DNA of 64,000 nt from Narthecium ossifragum (lineage: Eukaryota; Streptophyta; Magnoliopsida; Dioscoreales; Nartheciaceae): assembly GCA_963920575.1 (NCBI GenBank), contig OY986965.1:23982988-24046987 (forward strand). Reading direction: 5' to 3'. Every line of letters begins with the position of its first letter. The first letter of the stretch is position 1. The translations under genes were made by a program, and so were the position numbers. Of the stretch, positions 47,701 to 59,636 are shown in pieces. The notes below the pieces were generated by a model, which was given only the letters and a program-made list of their open reading frames with translations, searched no databases and had not been told where the DNA came from.

Positions 47701-48581
47701 TTCAGCAGTTAGTCCATATGTACGTACCATTCGAGGCATAGTATGGCAGTTCGCGCCGTTCTTCTGATTGCCCAACAAAGGTTGTTGAGGCATCACCCAC
47801 CTTTCCAGACATCATCAGACAGTCTCCAGAGAGCTTAGCACAGATCAAACAAAGACTCGCGACGACACAGAGCCTACGGAGATACATCATGGACTTCGTC
47901 ATCAGCATAGTTGGCATCGGTGCAAAGGTCAGAAAAGAGAGTTCTTTTCTTGTTACCTCACCAGTCAGGAGGCGGAGACGGAATACCGACATCCAGCAGA
48001 GGTGTTGCAATCCTTTTTCCAGAGCCAGCGTGGATGTCATAGCATGACAGACTTCATCCTTTGATCCAGATATCGTCACCCAATTTTCAGAAAATCAGCG
48101 CAGATCAGGTCAGACGACTTTGTGCAAATCAGAGGCGACGACTGTTGGAGGCACAGTTGGCGACAGAGTGTCATTTCAGATGATACGAGATAGATCCATT
48201 CAGTGTTGGCAACAGAGGTGCCGAGGAGGCGACGTTCAGTTACGTCATGCGTCATCCGAAGCGATGATTCGGGCTTGGGCCAGATGAATTGCATAAGAGG
48301 GCAATTAGTTCATATGATTGGCAGGAGAGACCAGTTTAGAGAGGCAGAACGGTTCAGTCAGCTTTAGTCCTCTGGAGGTGCAGAGGTGTTGTAGGGGTAA
48401 CTTGGGAGCGCTGAAGGCGCATGTGCAGTTTATCCCAGGTGCTCCTCAGTCTTGTGTGGTTGCTCGGGTTACGAGCTTGCTAACCTTTCTTGTCTTGTGC
48501 AGGTGTGCTTGTTTTTGTTTTGTTGTTTCCAACCCTACCCTTATCGAATTTCGGGACGAAATTTCTATAAGGGTGATAGGT
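44745..48581 (+). pseudogene. Degenerate gag-pol of the plus-strand Tekay-group element
   Basis: Pieces align with the complete element in order: WGRGDRRGRMFALPDSEQLD (post-knuckle linker, near 46520) matches GRGGQRGRVFAFPVREQPD; YFTCQEVKEEHQQVANPLQ (near 47472) matches the integrase finger end; EDMLRACVLDAAGSWEEYVS (near 47620) matches the later integrase. Reverse transcriptase and RNase H were not recognised. Stops and frameshifts are dense. The block ends with tcgaatttcgggacgaaatt and ataagggtgatagg before the 3' LTR, as in the other copies. Confidence 0.7.
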
Positions 48582-51517
48582 TGTGAGGACCCGCTCCTCT
48601 AACCCGGTCCGACCGCGTTGGGTCGAACGCTTGGCTTGGTTGGTTTTGGCCCGGTTGGCCTTGGGTTGCGATCGGTTGATTGTATCGCTGCTTTTGGACT
48701 CCAAGGGCAATTTGGTAAATTGCGCCTTGGCGGTCAATTTCACACCCGCGTAGTGCACACACAGCCTTAATTGATGTATGTGATTGAGTAGATCCAGTAA
48801 AGATCGCAACTTAGAGCCAGATCGGATTCAGTCCGATCGGTTGATTCGCCTGAACCGGCTAAGCCACTTAAGTGGCTTAACCCTCTTCTCTCTCTCCTAC
48901 TTATTTTTTTCTCTCTCTTTCCCCTCTCTCTTTCTTTTCTTCTCTTTCTTCTTTCTTTCCCTCTCTCTTCCCTGGCTTCCCAGCGCCCGACCCCCTCTTC
49001 TCCTTCGCTTGCGACGACGCCAGCGTCTCCCCTCTTCCTCCTCCGGAGCCCCTTCGCCATCACCGCCGGCCACGTCCTCCCGAGCTCTCCTCTCCTCTCC
49101 TCTTCCCAGATCTCCTCCGGCTTCTCCCTCCTCTCCTCCATCTTTCCGTCGCACGTGGATGGAGGCGTCGGACGGCTCCGGCGGTTCCCCGGCAAGCCAG
49201 AGGCGGCAGTGAGGTCCCCTCCTCCTCCTTCCTCCCCTCTCTCCGGCGGCATCCCTCTTCTTTCCCCGATGATGGCTGCGGCTGTGGGAGGCCCCCGGCG
49301 GTGCTCCGGCGAGCTGGAGACGACGGCGGCGATAGTGGACGGCGGGATCACGGCGGATTAGCGAGGATGAAGCTTGGATTAGCGTGTGAAGGTAGGGTTT
49401 CTACCTTGATCTCTAAGATATGCTAGATCTAGGGTTTGATTGTTGGTTTAATTGATTTCTATGTGTTAATTAGTCCCTCTAAGCATGCTTAACATATGAT
49501 CTAGCTTCCATGTGATTTGATTTGAGTTTTATCCGGATTTTTGAAAGTTTTTCCCGGATTTTATCGAGGTTCTGTTTTTCGGCGGGCTGAGCTGTTCTAG
49601 CTCAGATCTGGGCTCGTACGTGCATGATCTCGTTTGATCATCAAGAGGAAAGTTGTAGATCATCGAATCTACTTTCATTTGCCGCTGATTTTGTAATTTT
49701 CGGAGTTTTCTACGATTTATGGTGATTATTCTTCGGATCTGCGATGAGACCGCAAATTAGTGAATTCCGGGAATATTAGCCATTAGATTAGTCCGATTCT
49801 TGGGCTGCATGTTTCTAGTATGCTAATATACATTTGCCCAAGTTTGTTTTCCAATTCGACGTCATTTGGACGTCGAATTGATAAGATTTCATCGCCTCTA
49901 ACTAAGGTTAAATGTAGAAATCCGGAATTTAGCTTCTTAATGGATTTTCGATGTTTTACCGTGTTTAATCCTTCGAGATACATGCTTCATTCACCTAATG
50001 CCTTAATTGATGTTCTTAATAACATCTAGGATGGACAATCTAGATTTGATAGGTTTGGATGTTTAAACCCTCGACATTGGTTTGTCGATTTAACTAGTTA
50101 ACTATTCATGCTTAGTTAGCTTTTAATTAAATAATCATACCTTGTTATATATATAGATTTCATGCTTTATATTTGCTTAACCCCGTGTGGGGCTTGTGGT
50201 TGAACCAAGGGAGTCATGTCCCTTGGGATGGTTAGATAATTAAGTGGGCCGAAGGTGTGCCCTAGTTGATGTGTATTGTAAATGTGTTTGATTATTATCT
50301 GTGTGGCCGGGGTTGTGCCCCCGTTGTAGAAATTGCGGTTGACTGCTGTGTACGCCGTTGTAATTCCGGATTTTGATCTGTTGGATACTTGCTATTATAG
50401 CTTTGCTAGATAGATCCTTATTGCTTGAACCCTTGCTATGATTACCCTCCGGCAAGCTTGATGCTTCGCCTAGCCCGTGTATGTTGTCTTGGCATATTGT
50501 TGCATGCTACTTTTCCTGTATTCCTGTGCCTGAGCATTGCATGCATCTGTGTGCATTAGAAGCATTAGGCTAGGTGGTAGACGATGGTTTCGATCGTCGG
50601 TTCGGGGTTCTTGGGTAGCCCGGATCTAGCCCTAGGGTCGGGGTTTGGGTAGTCGAGGATTAGAAAGTGATTGTCGTCAATGATCATGTTTGATATCATT
50701 CGACGATTATTAAGTAGACGATTATTAAGTAGTTGGACTGGAATATTATATTGTTTGAGGTTTAGAAGTCGTGTCGCTTCTCCAAGGCCAAGTGCTAAGG
50801 ATGGTTGTCGATGCGTTCCCGACGTGGTTCCCCAAGGCATGGGAATCCTGCTTGGGTAAGGGTGATCCTGCATGTTACTGTTCCTTGGCCTCCTGGTAGC
50901 ATGTTCAGGAGAGAGGTTTCATGACAGGAGCCCTTGGGACATCGACAGGGTTATGGGATCCGTGGCATCCTTTAGACTTAGGCGGAGAAACGACACTGTT
51001 GTTGTTTCCCTTGCTTTCTGTGCGACGTAGAATAGCGTAGAACCCTACTGAGCAAGCTTTGTTGCTCACTCCTACCTGGGCTGCATCGGCGATGCAGGTC
51101 GATGCAGTCCCTTCTTTTTCAGGTAGTTGCGGTATTGGAGGCGGTACTCCCCTTGGTGGTGCGTGAGATCGAGGATATCATCAGTTTATTATATTCAATT
51201 GATGTACATCTTTAAATGTATAAATTGTAATCTGAAGGAGAAATGTATTTGTATTTCAATTTGATGTAAATTGATCAGAGATTGCTGTACTTAGAGGATT
51301 TGAATCATTATTGTATATTTTTAAAGTTAATTGAGTATTGTAGTCGTTAATTTGTATTATGATTTGTTGATAGGATAGTTTAAATTAATTGTGAATATTT
51401 TTAATCATGCACCAGGTTTAAAAGTGATGTTTACAGGGGAGGCTCTCGTCTTTTGATTTTAGAGTTTAGGACCCTCACGTCCCGGTCCGGATGGGTTTTC
51501 TGGGTCGAGGCATGACA
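48582..51517 (+). repeat. 3' LTR of the plus-strand Tekay-group element
   Basis: Matches the 5' LTR throughout, ending GGCATGACA at 51517. The GGATG duplication follows. Confidence 0.9.
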
Positions 51518-51522
51518 GGATG

Positions 51523-51905
51523 AACCTCTCAAGCAAGGTAGACGATGGTCCAAACATCCTAAAAAAATATATAAAATAGCAAACACAAGCAAATGAGAAC
51601 GAAAGCAAACAACCTAAAGCAACCTAACCTAATCAAAAGGGAAATGATAGACAGTAGAAAGGTCATCCCTCGTAGATAGGGTGTACGAGAGGAACATAAT
51701 GCTCATCAGTGGTCGTTTTCTCTGGAATCGGCTTCAGTCGCTGTCCATTGACCTTAAATAGCCTCCCATCCTTCGGATCTTCAACCTCCACATCTCTATT
51801 TTCAAATATCGGTAAGTGGGCCTATCCAACGTGATCTCAGCTTTCCAGGATGTAGGTGCAGCTGCCCTGATGAGACATGAATTATGCACAATTAAACCCC
51901 TTAAA
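51523..51905 (-). pseudogene. Athila pol C-terminal end and start of post-pol spacer
   Basis: Minus strand reads PGKLRSRWIGP in one frame and DGRLFKVNGQRLKP in another, ending with HYVPLVHPIYEG and a stop at about 51670. These are the last conserved blocks of Athila-type integrase. A block of unrelated sequence (51906-53190) separates this from the rest of pol. Confidence 0.75.
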
Positions 51906-53190
51906 TTACCTTTGTTAGGCTTATAGTAGTTGTATTTGATATATTGTTGTTTGATTTCAGGTTCAAGTAGGATGTGAGAATAAATAGAAGAAATTCGGCA
52001 AAAAATCATTAAATTCTGCAAAATGACTGCTTCGTCGACTGTTTGTAAATAAATCACTACAAATTCTACAAAATTCTAAATATTCTGAAATTATGGGATA
52101 TGAAAGAAGACGTCAACATATACAACTTGATGACTTTGTGAGATTCCGAATACACTGATGCCAGTTTTCAATCAAAGTCGGATATATGGAAGTTGGAAAG
52201 AAAGGCTGAAATTAATTAATGACATGGCAGTGGAGACCCAGTCAAACCGACTTGAGCGATAGATCGATTTTATGTTCGATGGATTGCTCTGATGACGTCA
52301 TCAGTACGGAATTTAGGGGAATTAAAGTTTAACCTCAGTTATGACTCCTAATTCCGGGGTTAAGGGTTTCTGCTATATAAAGGGGTTATTCCAGCCGAAA
52401 ATAATAATCTTTTGGACCACTTTTGGAGAAGAAGGCTAGGGTTTTGAAGATGGAGATCTTTCTGCGGGGATCGACGGCTTCCTTCCCAACACCTATGGAT
52501 CTTTCCCAGAAGATGAGTAGCTAATTTTTAAACTTAGGGATCTCATGAAGCCCTAGTGTAACTTTTGATTTTTTTAGTTTGATTCTTCTAAACTTCTTCT
52601 CAACATGATCTCATAAATATAGTTTTAATGATTAGATATTTGAGGGAACAGAGTTCCTTCGAAGTATTTTCAGTCGTATAAGCTTTCTGTGATTGTTTAT
52701 ACATATTTATGAGATGGTTTTCATGTAATTTAGGATTTGCTTTTGAAATAGGCTATGCTATGCTAGGATAGGTTGTGCCAAGGTCATTAGGTGTAGTATA
52801 ACTTAAAGTAATTGTAGGATCGAAGACAATCTATGCCAAGAAAGATAGGCTATGCCGTTAGGAACATAAATCTTATTTTAGGGATTCATATGAGCTTGTA
52901 GCCATATGATCCATAATGTTGAGAGAAGGGAACAAGAGGATAACTAGAGAAGATTAAATGTGAAGTTAGAGTGGATTGAGTAATCCCTAGGTAATTCTTA
53001 ACTTGGTTCAAATCCCGATCACTTAACTTACTTTCTTAGGTAATTATTAGATAATTTTACATTCAATTCTGATTACTCCGCGTAGGATTCGAGTTTTGAG
53101 CATTGATTTCAGTTTTCAACGTTTTCCTTATGGATTGACTCCGAACTTCACCACTAATCTACCCTATAGGATATTGATAGAATAAGGATT
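51906..53190 (+). repeat. LTR-like insertion in Athila pol
   Basis: The block has a TATA box (CTATATAAAGG near 52373-52383) and the 3' end ttatggattgactccgaact followed by tcaccacta, typical of Tat/Ogre-like LTRs. It interrupts Athila integrase between the KRN-type segment at 53205 and PGKLRSRW at 51850. Exact edges and duplication were not resolved. Confidence 0.5.
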
Positions 53191-53194
53191 ATAT

Positions 53195-54935
53195 TTTGAT
53201 TGAGGTTTGTTGCGCTTTAACGATATGTTTGGTGAATGATCATGCGCTTCATACAGGTAGGCCTTTGCTTTTGCCTTGAAAATCCTAGAACTCTCATAAG
53301 CATCATTCCTGAGTTCCTCCATCTCAAATAACTGGAGTTTCTGTTCCTGACCTGCAACATCCAAAGTAAAATTTAGTGACTTAATAGCCCAATATGTCTT
53401 ATGTTCTAACTCTACTGGGAGATGCAATGGTTTTCCATAGACAAGGCGAAACAGCGACATCCCCAGGGTAGTCTTGTAGGCAATGCAATAGACCCACAAC
53501 GAATCTAACAGCCTCAATGACCAATCTTTTCTTTTAGGGCTCTTTGTCTTTTCCAAGCTTTGCTTGATCTCCCTATTGGCCAGTTCAGCTTGGTCATTCG
53601 TCTGTGGATGATAAGCAGTAGAAACCTTATGCGTGACTCCATATTTGCGCATCAAAGCCTCAAAAGAGCATTTACAAAAATGTGATCCCTGGTCACTAAT
53701 AATAACCCTAGGAATACCAAATTGGGACAAAACATGCTCTTCAAGAAACTTGATAATAGTAGAATGATAATTGTTCCTGCATGCAACTGCTTTCACCCAG
53801 ATAGACACGTATTCCACTACCAACAATATATATAAATGCCCAAAGGAAGAAGGCAAGGGTCCCATAAAATCTACACCCCGGCAATAAAAAATCTCTACAA
53901 CTTGAATGGGGCTCAAATGCATCATATGCCGCCTAGATAAAGCCCCTAATTTCAGGCTTCTATCACACGATCTACAGAAAATGTTAACATCGCGGAATAT
54001 AGTAGGCCAGTAAAAACTACATTGAAGAATTTTATCATCAGTCTTTTTCATGGAAAATAGCCTCCACATGTATAAGAGTGACAGAATGTGATAACGCTCT
54101 CAATGTCATGATCAGAGACACAACGACGCATGATTTGGTCAGGGCAATACTTAAGCAAACATGGATCATCCCAATAAAAGTTCTTTACGTCAACAAAAAA
54201 TCTACGTTTATCCTGTGCACTCCAATGGGAAGGGATCTCACCTATTGCCAAGTAATTGATGATATACGCATACCAAGGCAGCCGTGCAACTGAAAGAGCT
54301 GCTTATCAGGGAAATCATCCATGATCGATGGCTCTCATGCTGCCACCTCCACCATCAACCTTGACCGATGATCAGCAACGACGTTCTCCATGCCCTTCTT
54401 GTCTTTTATGGAAATGTCGAATTCCTGCAAAATCAAAATCCAATGAATTATGCGCGCTTTAGCGTCCTTCTTTGTGAGAAGGTACTTAAGCGCGACATGA
54501 TCAGTAAAAACAGTAATGGGAGAACCAATCAAATAAGCACGAAACCTGTCTAATACAAAGACTATAGCTAACATTTCTTTCTCAGAGGTAGAGTACTTCA
54601 TCTGTGCACTATTCAGGGTTCGGCTAACATAATGAATAACATGAGATTTCCTATCTCTTCGCTGCCCTAAGTTCGTTCCTACAACAAAATCACTTGCATC
54701 ACACATCAGTTCAAAAGGAAGACTCCAATCAGTTGGATGTACAATAGGTGCAGAGGTCAATTTATCAATCAAGGCTTGAAAAGCCTCTTAGCAGCAACAG
54801 TCCACTCAAAAGGGGTATCCTTTATCAAAAGGCTACACAAGGGGCGAGCAATAGAAGAAAAGTTCTGAATGAATCTCCTGTAAAACCCAGCATGCCCTAG
54901 AAATGATCTAACAACTTTAATACACCTAGAGATCC
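53195..54935 (-). pseudogene. Athila-like pol: RT end, RNase H, integrase
   Basis: Minus order: RT end ([26 protein letters not shown]), RNase H ([49 protein letters not shown]), integrase finger (CVSDHDIESVITFCHSYTCGG), core (GVDFMGPLPSSFG, VIISDQGSHFC, STAYHPQTNDQ) and part of the C-terminal region. The GSHFC and SRRH-type motifs point to the Athila branch of Ty3/gypsy. There are several stops and frameshifts. Sequence upstream (fingers/palm of RT, protease, gag) is gone: at about 54935 another element begins. Confidence 0.85.
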
Positions 54936-54939
54936 CTAG

Positions 54940-56202
54940 CCTCTAGCGAAGGCCCGGACAAGAGCTACCAACCCAAGCACTTGTCCCAATCGGTGGCTAC
55001 TCCCAAAGCCACAAGAAAAACTCAGAGGCACAAGGAAAACGCAAGCTGCGAGAAGCTCTGAAAGCTGGCTGAAGCAGAAAGTTGAAGTTGGTGGCTCTGA
55101 AACCGGCTGTTGTTGAAGCAACCCTCCTTAGGAGTGCGTGAACCATTGGTCAGACCAGTTATCGCAACGTCTCCAGCAAACCTCTACCTGGAATCTGAAT
55201 TCCACATATGCTCTAGGTACTTGCCCCATCCGAGGCACTAACCCACTGCTTAGGCCCACTCCATGCTTCACGCCTGACTGCTCTGTGGTAAGCGCCTCGC
55301 ACCCCTCGCACCCAGCATCATCGACGGAATAGCTCCCAGGGGCTAGCACTCGAGAACCCTATGGATTCCCTCTCAGTCTAGCGGTCTAGGCTTCCTCTCA
55401 AAGAACCGGCATGACGTTGCTGCTGAAACCACTGCCTCTACCAACGGCTACCCTGCCATCTCACGAAACCCGAAACTCACCATGACCACCGACCAACTCC
55501 CCGTTGTCAACCCTCAAGTCATCTGTCTCAGTATCCGGAGTACAGTCCAGGTCATCCCCCGCTGTCGCTCCAGCATACTGAGCCAGGTGATCAAATCAAA
55601 CCGCATGCGGCTACGCGGTGCAAGTACCATGACTAGAGGAAGGTACTCGCAGCCACACCACCGTCCAAGGGTAGGTGCCGGATAATTGTACGTGAAACTG
55701 TTCTCAAAACACAACCAACAGTGTTCCTAGTGGCCCCGACAAGCGCCACTACGAGTCAGCTCAAAGGAAACAAGAAAACTAATAGCTTCCAAGTGAGCGA
55801 CACTCCTTGATGTTCAAGGCATCAAGGATCCAGAACACCTCCTTCAACCAGTCCTCTATTGTGAAGGATCTCCAACACCGCCTCTGAACCTCAACCGGTT
55901 CACCTCTCGAGATTTCGAGAGTACAAAGGCGACACACAACCTATTTCCTACTCACTCATCTCCAACACAAGAGGAGACTCACTGTCAGGCGAGGGAAAGG
56001 ATGACACCGGTGTGCATGCACATCTCCTCCCGAGACGTCATGTCATAGCTGGAAACCAATAAAACATAACAACAAACAAATTAAACAAAACACATCACAC
56101 GGTCGCAAACAACATGCAAGGATGTTCTAACCCTAGAATTATCCCAACCCACACTCAAAACCTTAACCGCAAGCCTAATCTTATCCCTGGGACCTACAGC
56201 CT
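54940..56202 (-). pseudogene. Degenerate gag region of a Tekay-group element
   Basis: Reads into the PBS and LTR on its right. Segments such as MLERQRGMTWTVLRILRQMT (near 55520) match MLERQRGTPWTVLRILRQMT in the plus-strand element (near 45370), and aggcgaggga with ggagatgtgc-type leader sequence is shared. No long frame survives. The element is cut at about 54940, so pol and the other LTR are missing. Confidence 0.65.
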
Positions 56203-56214
56203 GCTCTGATACCA
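56203..56214 (-). other. Primer-binding site of the truncated Tekay-group element
   Basis: Minus strand reads TGGTATCAGAGC, three bases inside the LTR that starts at 56218. Confidence 0.9.
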
Positions 56215-56217
56215 GGT

Positions 56218-58280
56218 TGTCACACCCCAACCAATAAAACCCATCCAGTCCGAGTCTTGAGGGTTCCTAATCTATTCAATCCATCTGTCGCGCATTTATA
56301 TAACAATTATCACAACTAATTTAAATAATTTATCTGAGGCTAAAACTGTAATATCCAATATTAAACCAAAATGTACTGATACAATATTATCAAAACTCCT
56401 CGAAGAGGGGAATTATACATCTAACATAATTCTCGAAGGATGTGTATAAACAAAAACTGCCAAAAGTACAGTAGAGTCTCCAGAAACCTCAAACGCCTCC
56501 AAAAGTCAACGCGCCACCGAAAGTTGATCCTCTAGGAGCTACGAAAGTGCTGGCGCTTGCACCCGCAAACGCAGCCCAGATAGGAGTGAGCGATAAGTTC
56601 AGTAGGATTCTATTCTATGTTACACTGAAAGGAAAGAAACAGTAAAGCCCAGGTTCCATCTTATCTCTAGGGAAAATACAAGTTATGTCCACCGCCTATC
56701 CCTAGGGCACGCACTCTGATGACCTCCACTGTCAACAATCCCTCACAAACAAAGCGCTCCAGCGCTGAAACAACAAGACGTAGGACACAGGGTGGTACGT
56801 AACTTCACCTATCGTTGTACTGAGAACGAGACTGAGACGGAACCCAAGACGACCTCTACACCTCAATCAGAGTAACTGCAGTCAGCTACACAAAAACCTC
56901 GATAACATAAGATTGTCATAGAATTCAGTCTTAAACCTTGCTACCCAGCCTCAGTCCTACTCAGTCCTACGGCTAGATCCGAGCTGCCCAAGCCCTCGGA
57001 ACTGCAAAACCCCAATTCGCCCACGTCCTAGCCTAATGCTTCTAATACAAACAAAAGTGCATGCAATGTTTACGCGCACATAATTAAATCAGAACATGCA
57101 ACAATATGCCAAGCAGTATACAGGTCTAGGCATAGCACATAGCTCGCCAAAGGGAGAGCATAGCATGGGTCTAGAATAAGCAGATAAATAGGCGCATAGG
57201 CCTACAAGTCTACACGAGACTAACCAACCAATCTAGATTAATAATTAATATAACTTTTGGCATTACGATGGCGTCAACGAGCCGTTAACCAAACGTTGCC
57301 ACAAACGGGATACAATCCCAGCCAAACCGATAACAACTAACAACAGTAAAACAAAACATGTATGTTCGTAGTTATCTATAACGTGTGATCATTGATATAA
57401 AACTAAAATTTCACAATCTATGTCTACAGTTAAATCACATCCAAAACACTCGTCAAAACCCTTGAAAATCCACTGATAATAGCATGCATGCTTTCTAACA
57501 TCATTGGCTATCTATCATGAAAGAAACCCAATCAAAGAACCATGAAAAAATCCCTATTCAAGGACTGGCGGTCGATGCGATGGTCGATGTTACGGTTGAC
57601 CTTGAGGTGAGCCAAAAACTGTCGGTCGATCAGAGCATCGACCATGGGGGACCAAAGTGGCAACAGAGGCTCACGGTCGATCCGCCGGTCGACCGTGAAC
57701 CCTGGGTAACCAAAGATCTGGGGATGGCGGTCGATCCGCGGATCAACCTTGAGATAATAACGGTGTATCTGAGGCCCACAATATACACGATAATCTATGT
57801 GAGCATGGGTGAGACAGAAATCTGGGAAGTTCTGTTCTGACATAGCATAGGATAAAAATTCAACAAAATTCATACATAAATCTGAAAAATATAAAACTAG
57901 TTTTAATTGAAAGGTAACTCAGAGATCAACAACTTTTGTGTTGAAGGCCAACTGAGATCATGCATGTACATGTGTGTAGTCAAACTCAAAAATAGATGTT
58001 CTAATTAAATCAGAAAATCTAAAAATTAGATAGGAAAAAGATGATTAAATCCGATATAAATCAAAACCAAATCCAATAAAACTTAGAACAGTTATTAAAC
58101 ACACCTAATAGCATCATCTAACACAAAGAAATCAAAAAAGCAACTAATCAAACAACCTAGAACACCTAAACAAAGGTATAGGTGAAGAATCCTACCTTAC
58201 TACGCTAATCCGCCGAAAAACCACCGTCAAACCAGCTCCTTCCTCATCGTCGTCACCTCCAAGCTCGTCGAGGAATGTCG

Positions 58281-58318
<38 letters not shown>

Positions 58319-58730
58319 CTTCACCCACGACGGGAAGGAAGAAGGAGAAGAAGGACGTGGGAAACAGAGGAAATAAAGAAAAGAAGACGCGGAATGGAAG
58401 GGAGCATAAATAGGATTCAGCGAACCACTCTACTACAATGCGAACCACCCTGCCGCAGTGCCGATCGATCGTCCATTTCGATCTTTCCCGATCGAGCTCC
58501 GATTTTCTGATCGAGAGCACCTACAAGGATCTAATCAATCACATACATCAATCCAAGGCAGCGTGTACACTACGCTGGTGTGAAACTGACCGCCAAAGCA
58601 CCATTTACCAAATTGCCCTTGGAGTCGCAGCGATCAACTCTATCGTGAACCAAGACCAACCAAGCCAAAGCACAAAATCATACCTTCGACTTAACGCAGT
58701 CGGACCGGGTTGGAGGTATGGGCCCTCACA
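56218..58730 (-). repeat. 5' LTR of the truncated Tekay-group element
   Basis: Begins TGTCACACCCC and ends GGCCCTCACA. It holds a CGATCGATCG site at 58462-58471 with further half-sites to about 58515, a TC dinucleotide run at 58284-58311, and a separate group of ggtcgatc/gatcgacc motifs at 57567-57750 resembling those in the copia LTR. Confidence 0.85.
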
Positions 58731-59215
58731 GGATATAGGAGAGGTGGAGCTGGAGGTTGGCTTGGGGCCGAGGAGTTGGTCGGAGGTGGGAAGGGGACGA
58801 AGGTGGAGGGGTTCGTCATGATTCTGAAAGGTGAAGAGGTTGCGGGTGAAGTGGATGGTTTTGGTTGTGATGGGAGTTAGCGGCGGGGGTTGGAGGGTTT
58901 AGCTGGTGGTGAGGATGAAGGAGGGTTGTGTGCTCGCTGCCGACGAGTACACCGGAGAAGGAAGCCATGGGAATAGAAGATGGAGGTGAATACGGCTTGG
59001 CCAGATAGTGGGGGTGGTGGCTGCCAGTGGAACGGAAGAGAGGGAGAGAGAGGGAGAGAGCTAGAGGGAGAGAGATGGTCGGAGTTGGTCAACAGAGATG
59101 GTGGTGGTTCGGCGGAGATGGACGGATGGGCGGTGAGAGGCGGCGGTTGTAGGTGGAGCAATGGCGGGGCGGAGCCGAGGTGAGCCAAGAAGATGAGCCG
59201 TGAGCTAGCCGAAAG
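58731..59215. other. GGA/GGT-rich region without recognised gene
   Basis: Strong purine skew on the plus strand (ggtgg, gagag). A Pro/Ser-rich reading frame on the minus strand is explained by the skew. Nothing else was recognised. Confidence 0.5.
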
Positions 59216-59448
59216 AAGGGGTGTCCATGAAGCCTACATGCCCGAGTCCGACTCGAGGCCAACACGAAAATTTTGGGCCTGAGCCCGACCCGGCCCGAAA
59301 CCAAGCCCGATCTGACCCTAGCCCGGTCAAGATTGGGCTGGGTGTGAGCATGGGGGTACCCAACCCAAGCCCGGCCCAAACCTGATCTAATATGCCTGAT
59401 CCCAAGCCCGCCCCGAACCCAATCTAATATGCATGATCCCAAGCCCGA

Positions 59449-59636
59449 CTTTATTTACCGGTTATAAGTTGAATTTGAATGGGATTGAGATAACCTTAAA
59501 ATAGGTGGTTTACGTTAATTAACTAAGAGAGACGTGATTAGCCCCAACTTTATTTAGTAGTTATAAGTTGAATTTTAATGGGATTGAGATAACGCTAAAA
59601 TAGGTAGTTTAGGTTACTAAATTATCTAAGAGAGAC
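59449..59636. repeat. Tandem duplication of about 95 bases
   Basis: ctttattta-gttataagttgaattt-aatgggattgagataac-ctaaaataggt...ctaagagagacg occurs twice in a row (from 59449 and from 59548). Confidence 0.85.

Larger units (their letters stand above)
41790..51517 (+). mobile_element. Tekay-group element with degenerate internal region, TSD GGATG
   Basis: LTRs of 2940 and 2936 bases flank 3852 bases. The target duplication GGATG lies at 41785-41789 and 51518-51522. By eye the LTRs are about 98 percent alike, with small tandem changes such as gatgcaggtc repeats near 44298 and a duplicated cgattattaagtaga at 50703. The internal region has no continuous gag or pol, so it must have been mobilised by other copies if it decayed before insertion. 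Confidence 0.9.

Noticed and set aside
58877..59188. Pro/Ser-rich minus frame of 103 residues
   Set aside because: Low-complexity GGA/GGT-rich DNA; no family pattern and no splice or start context worth supporting.
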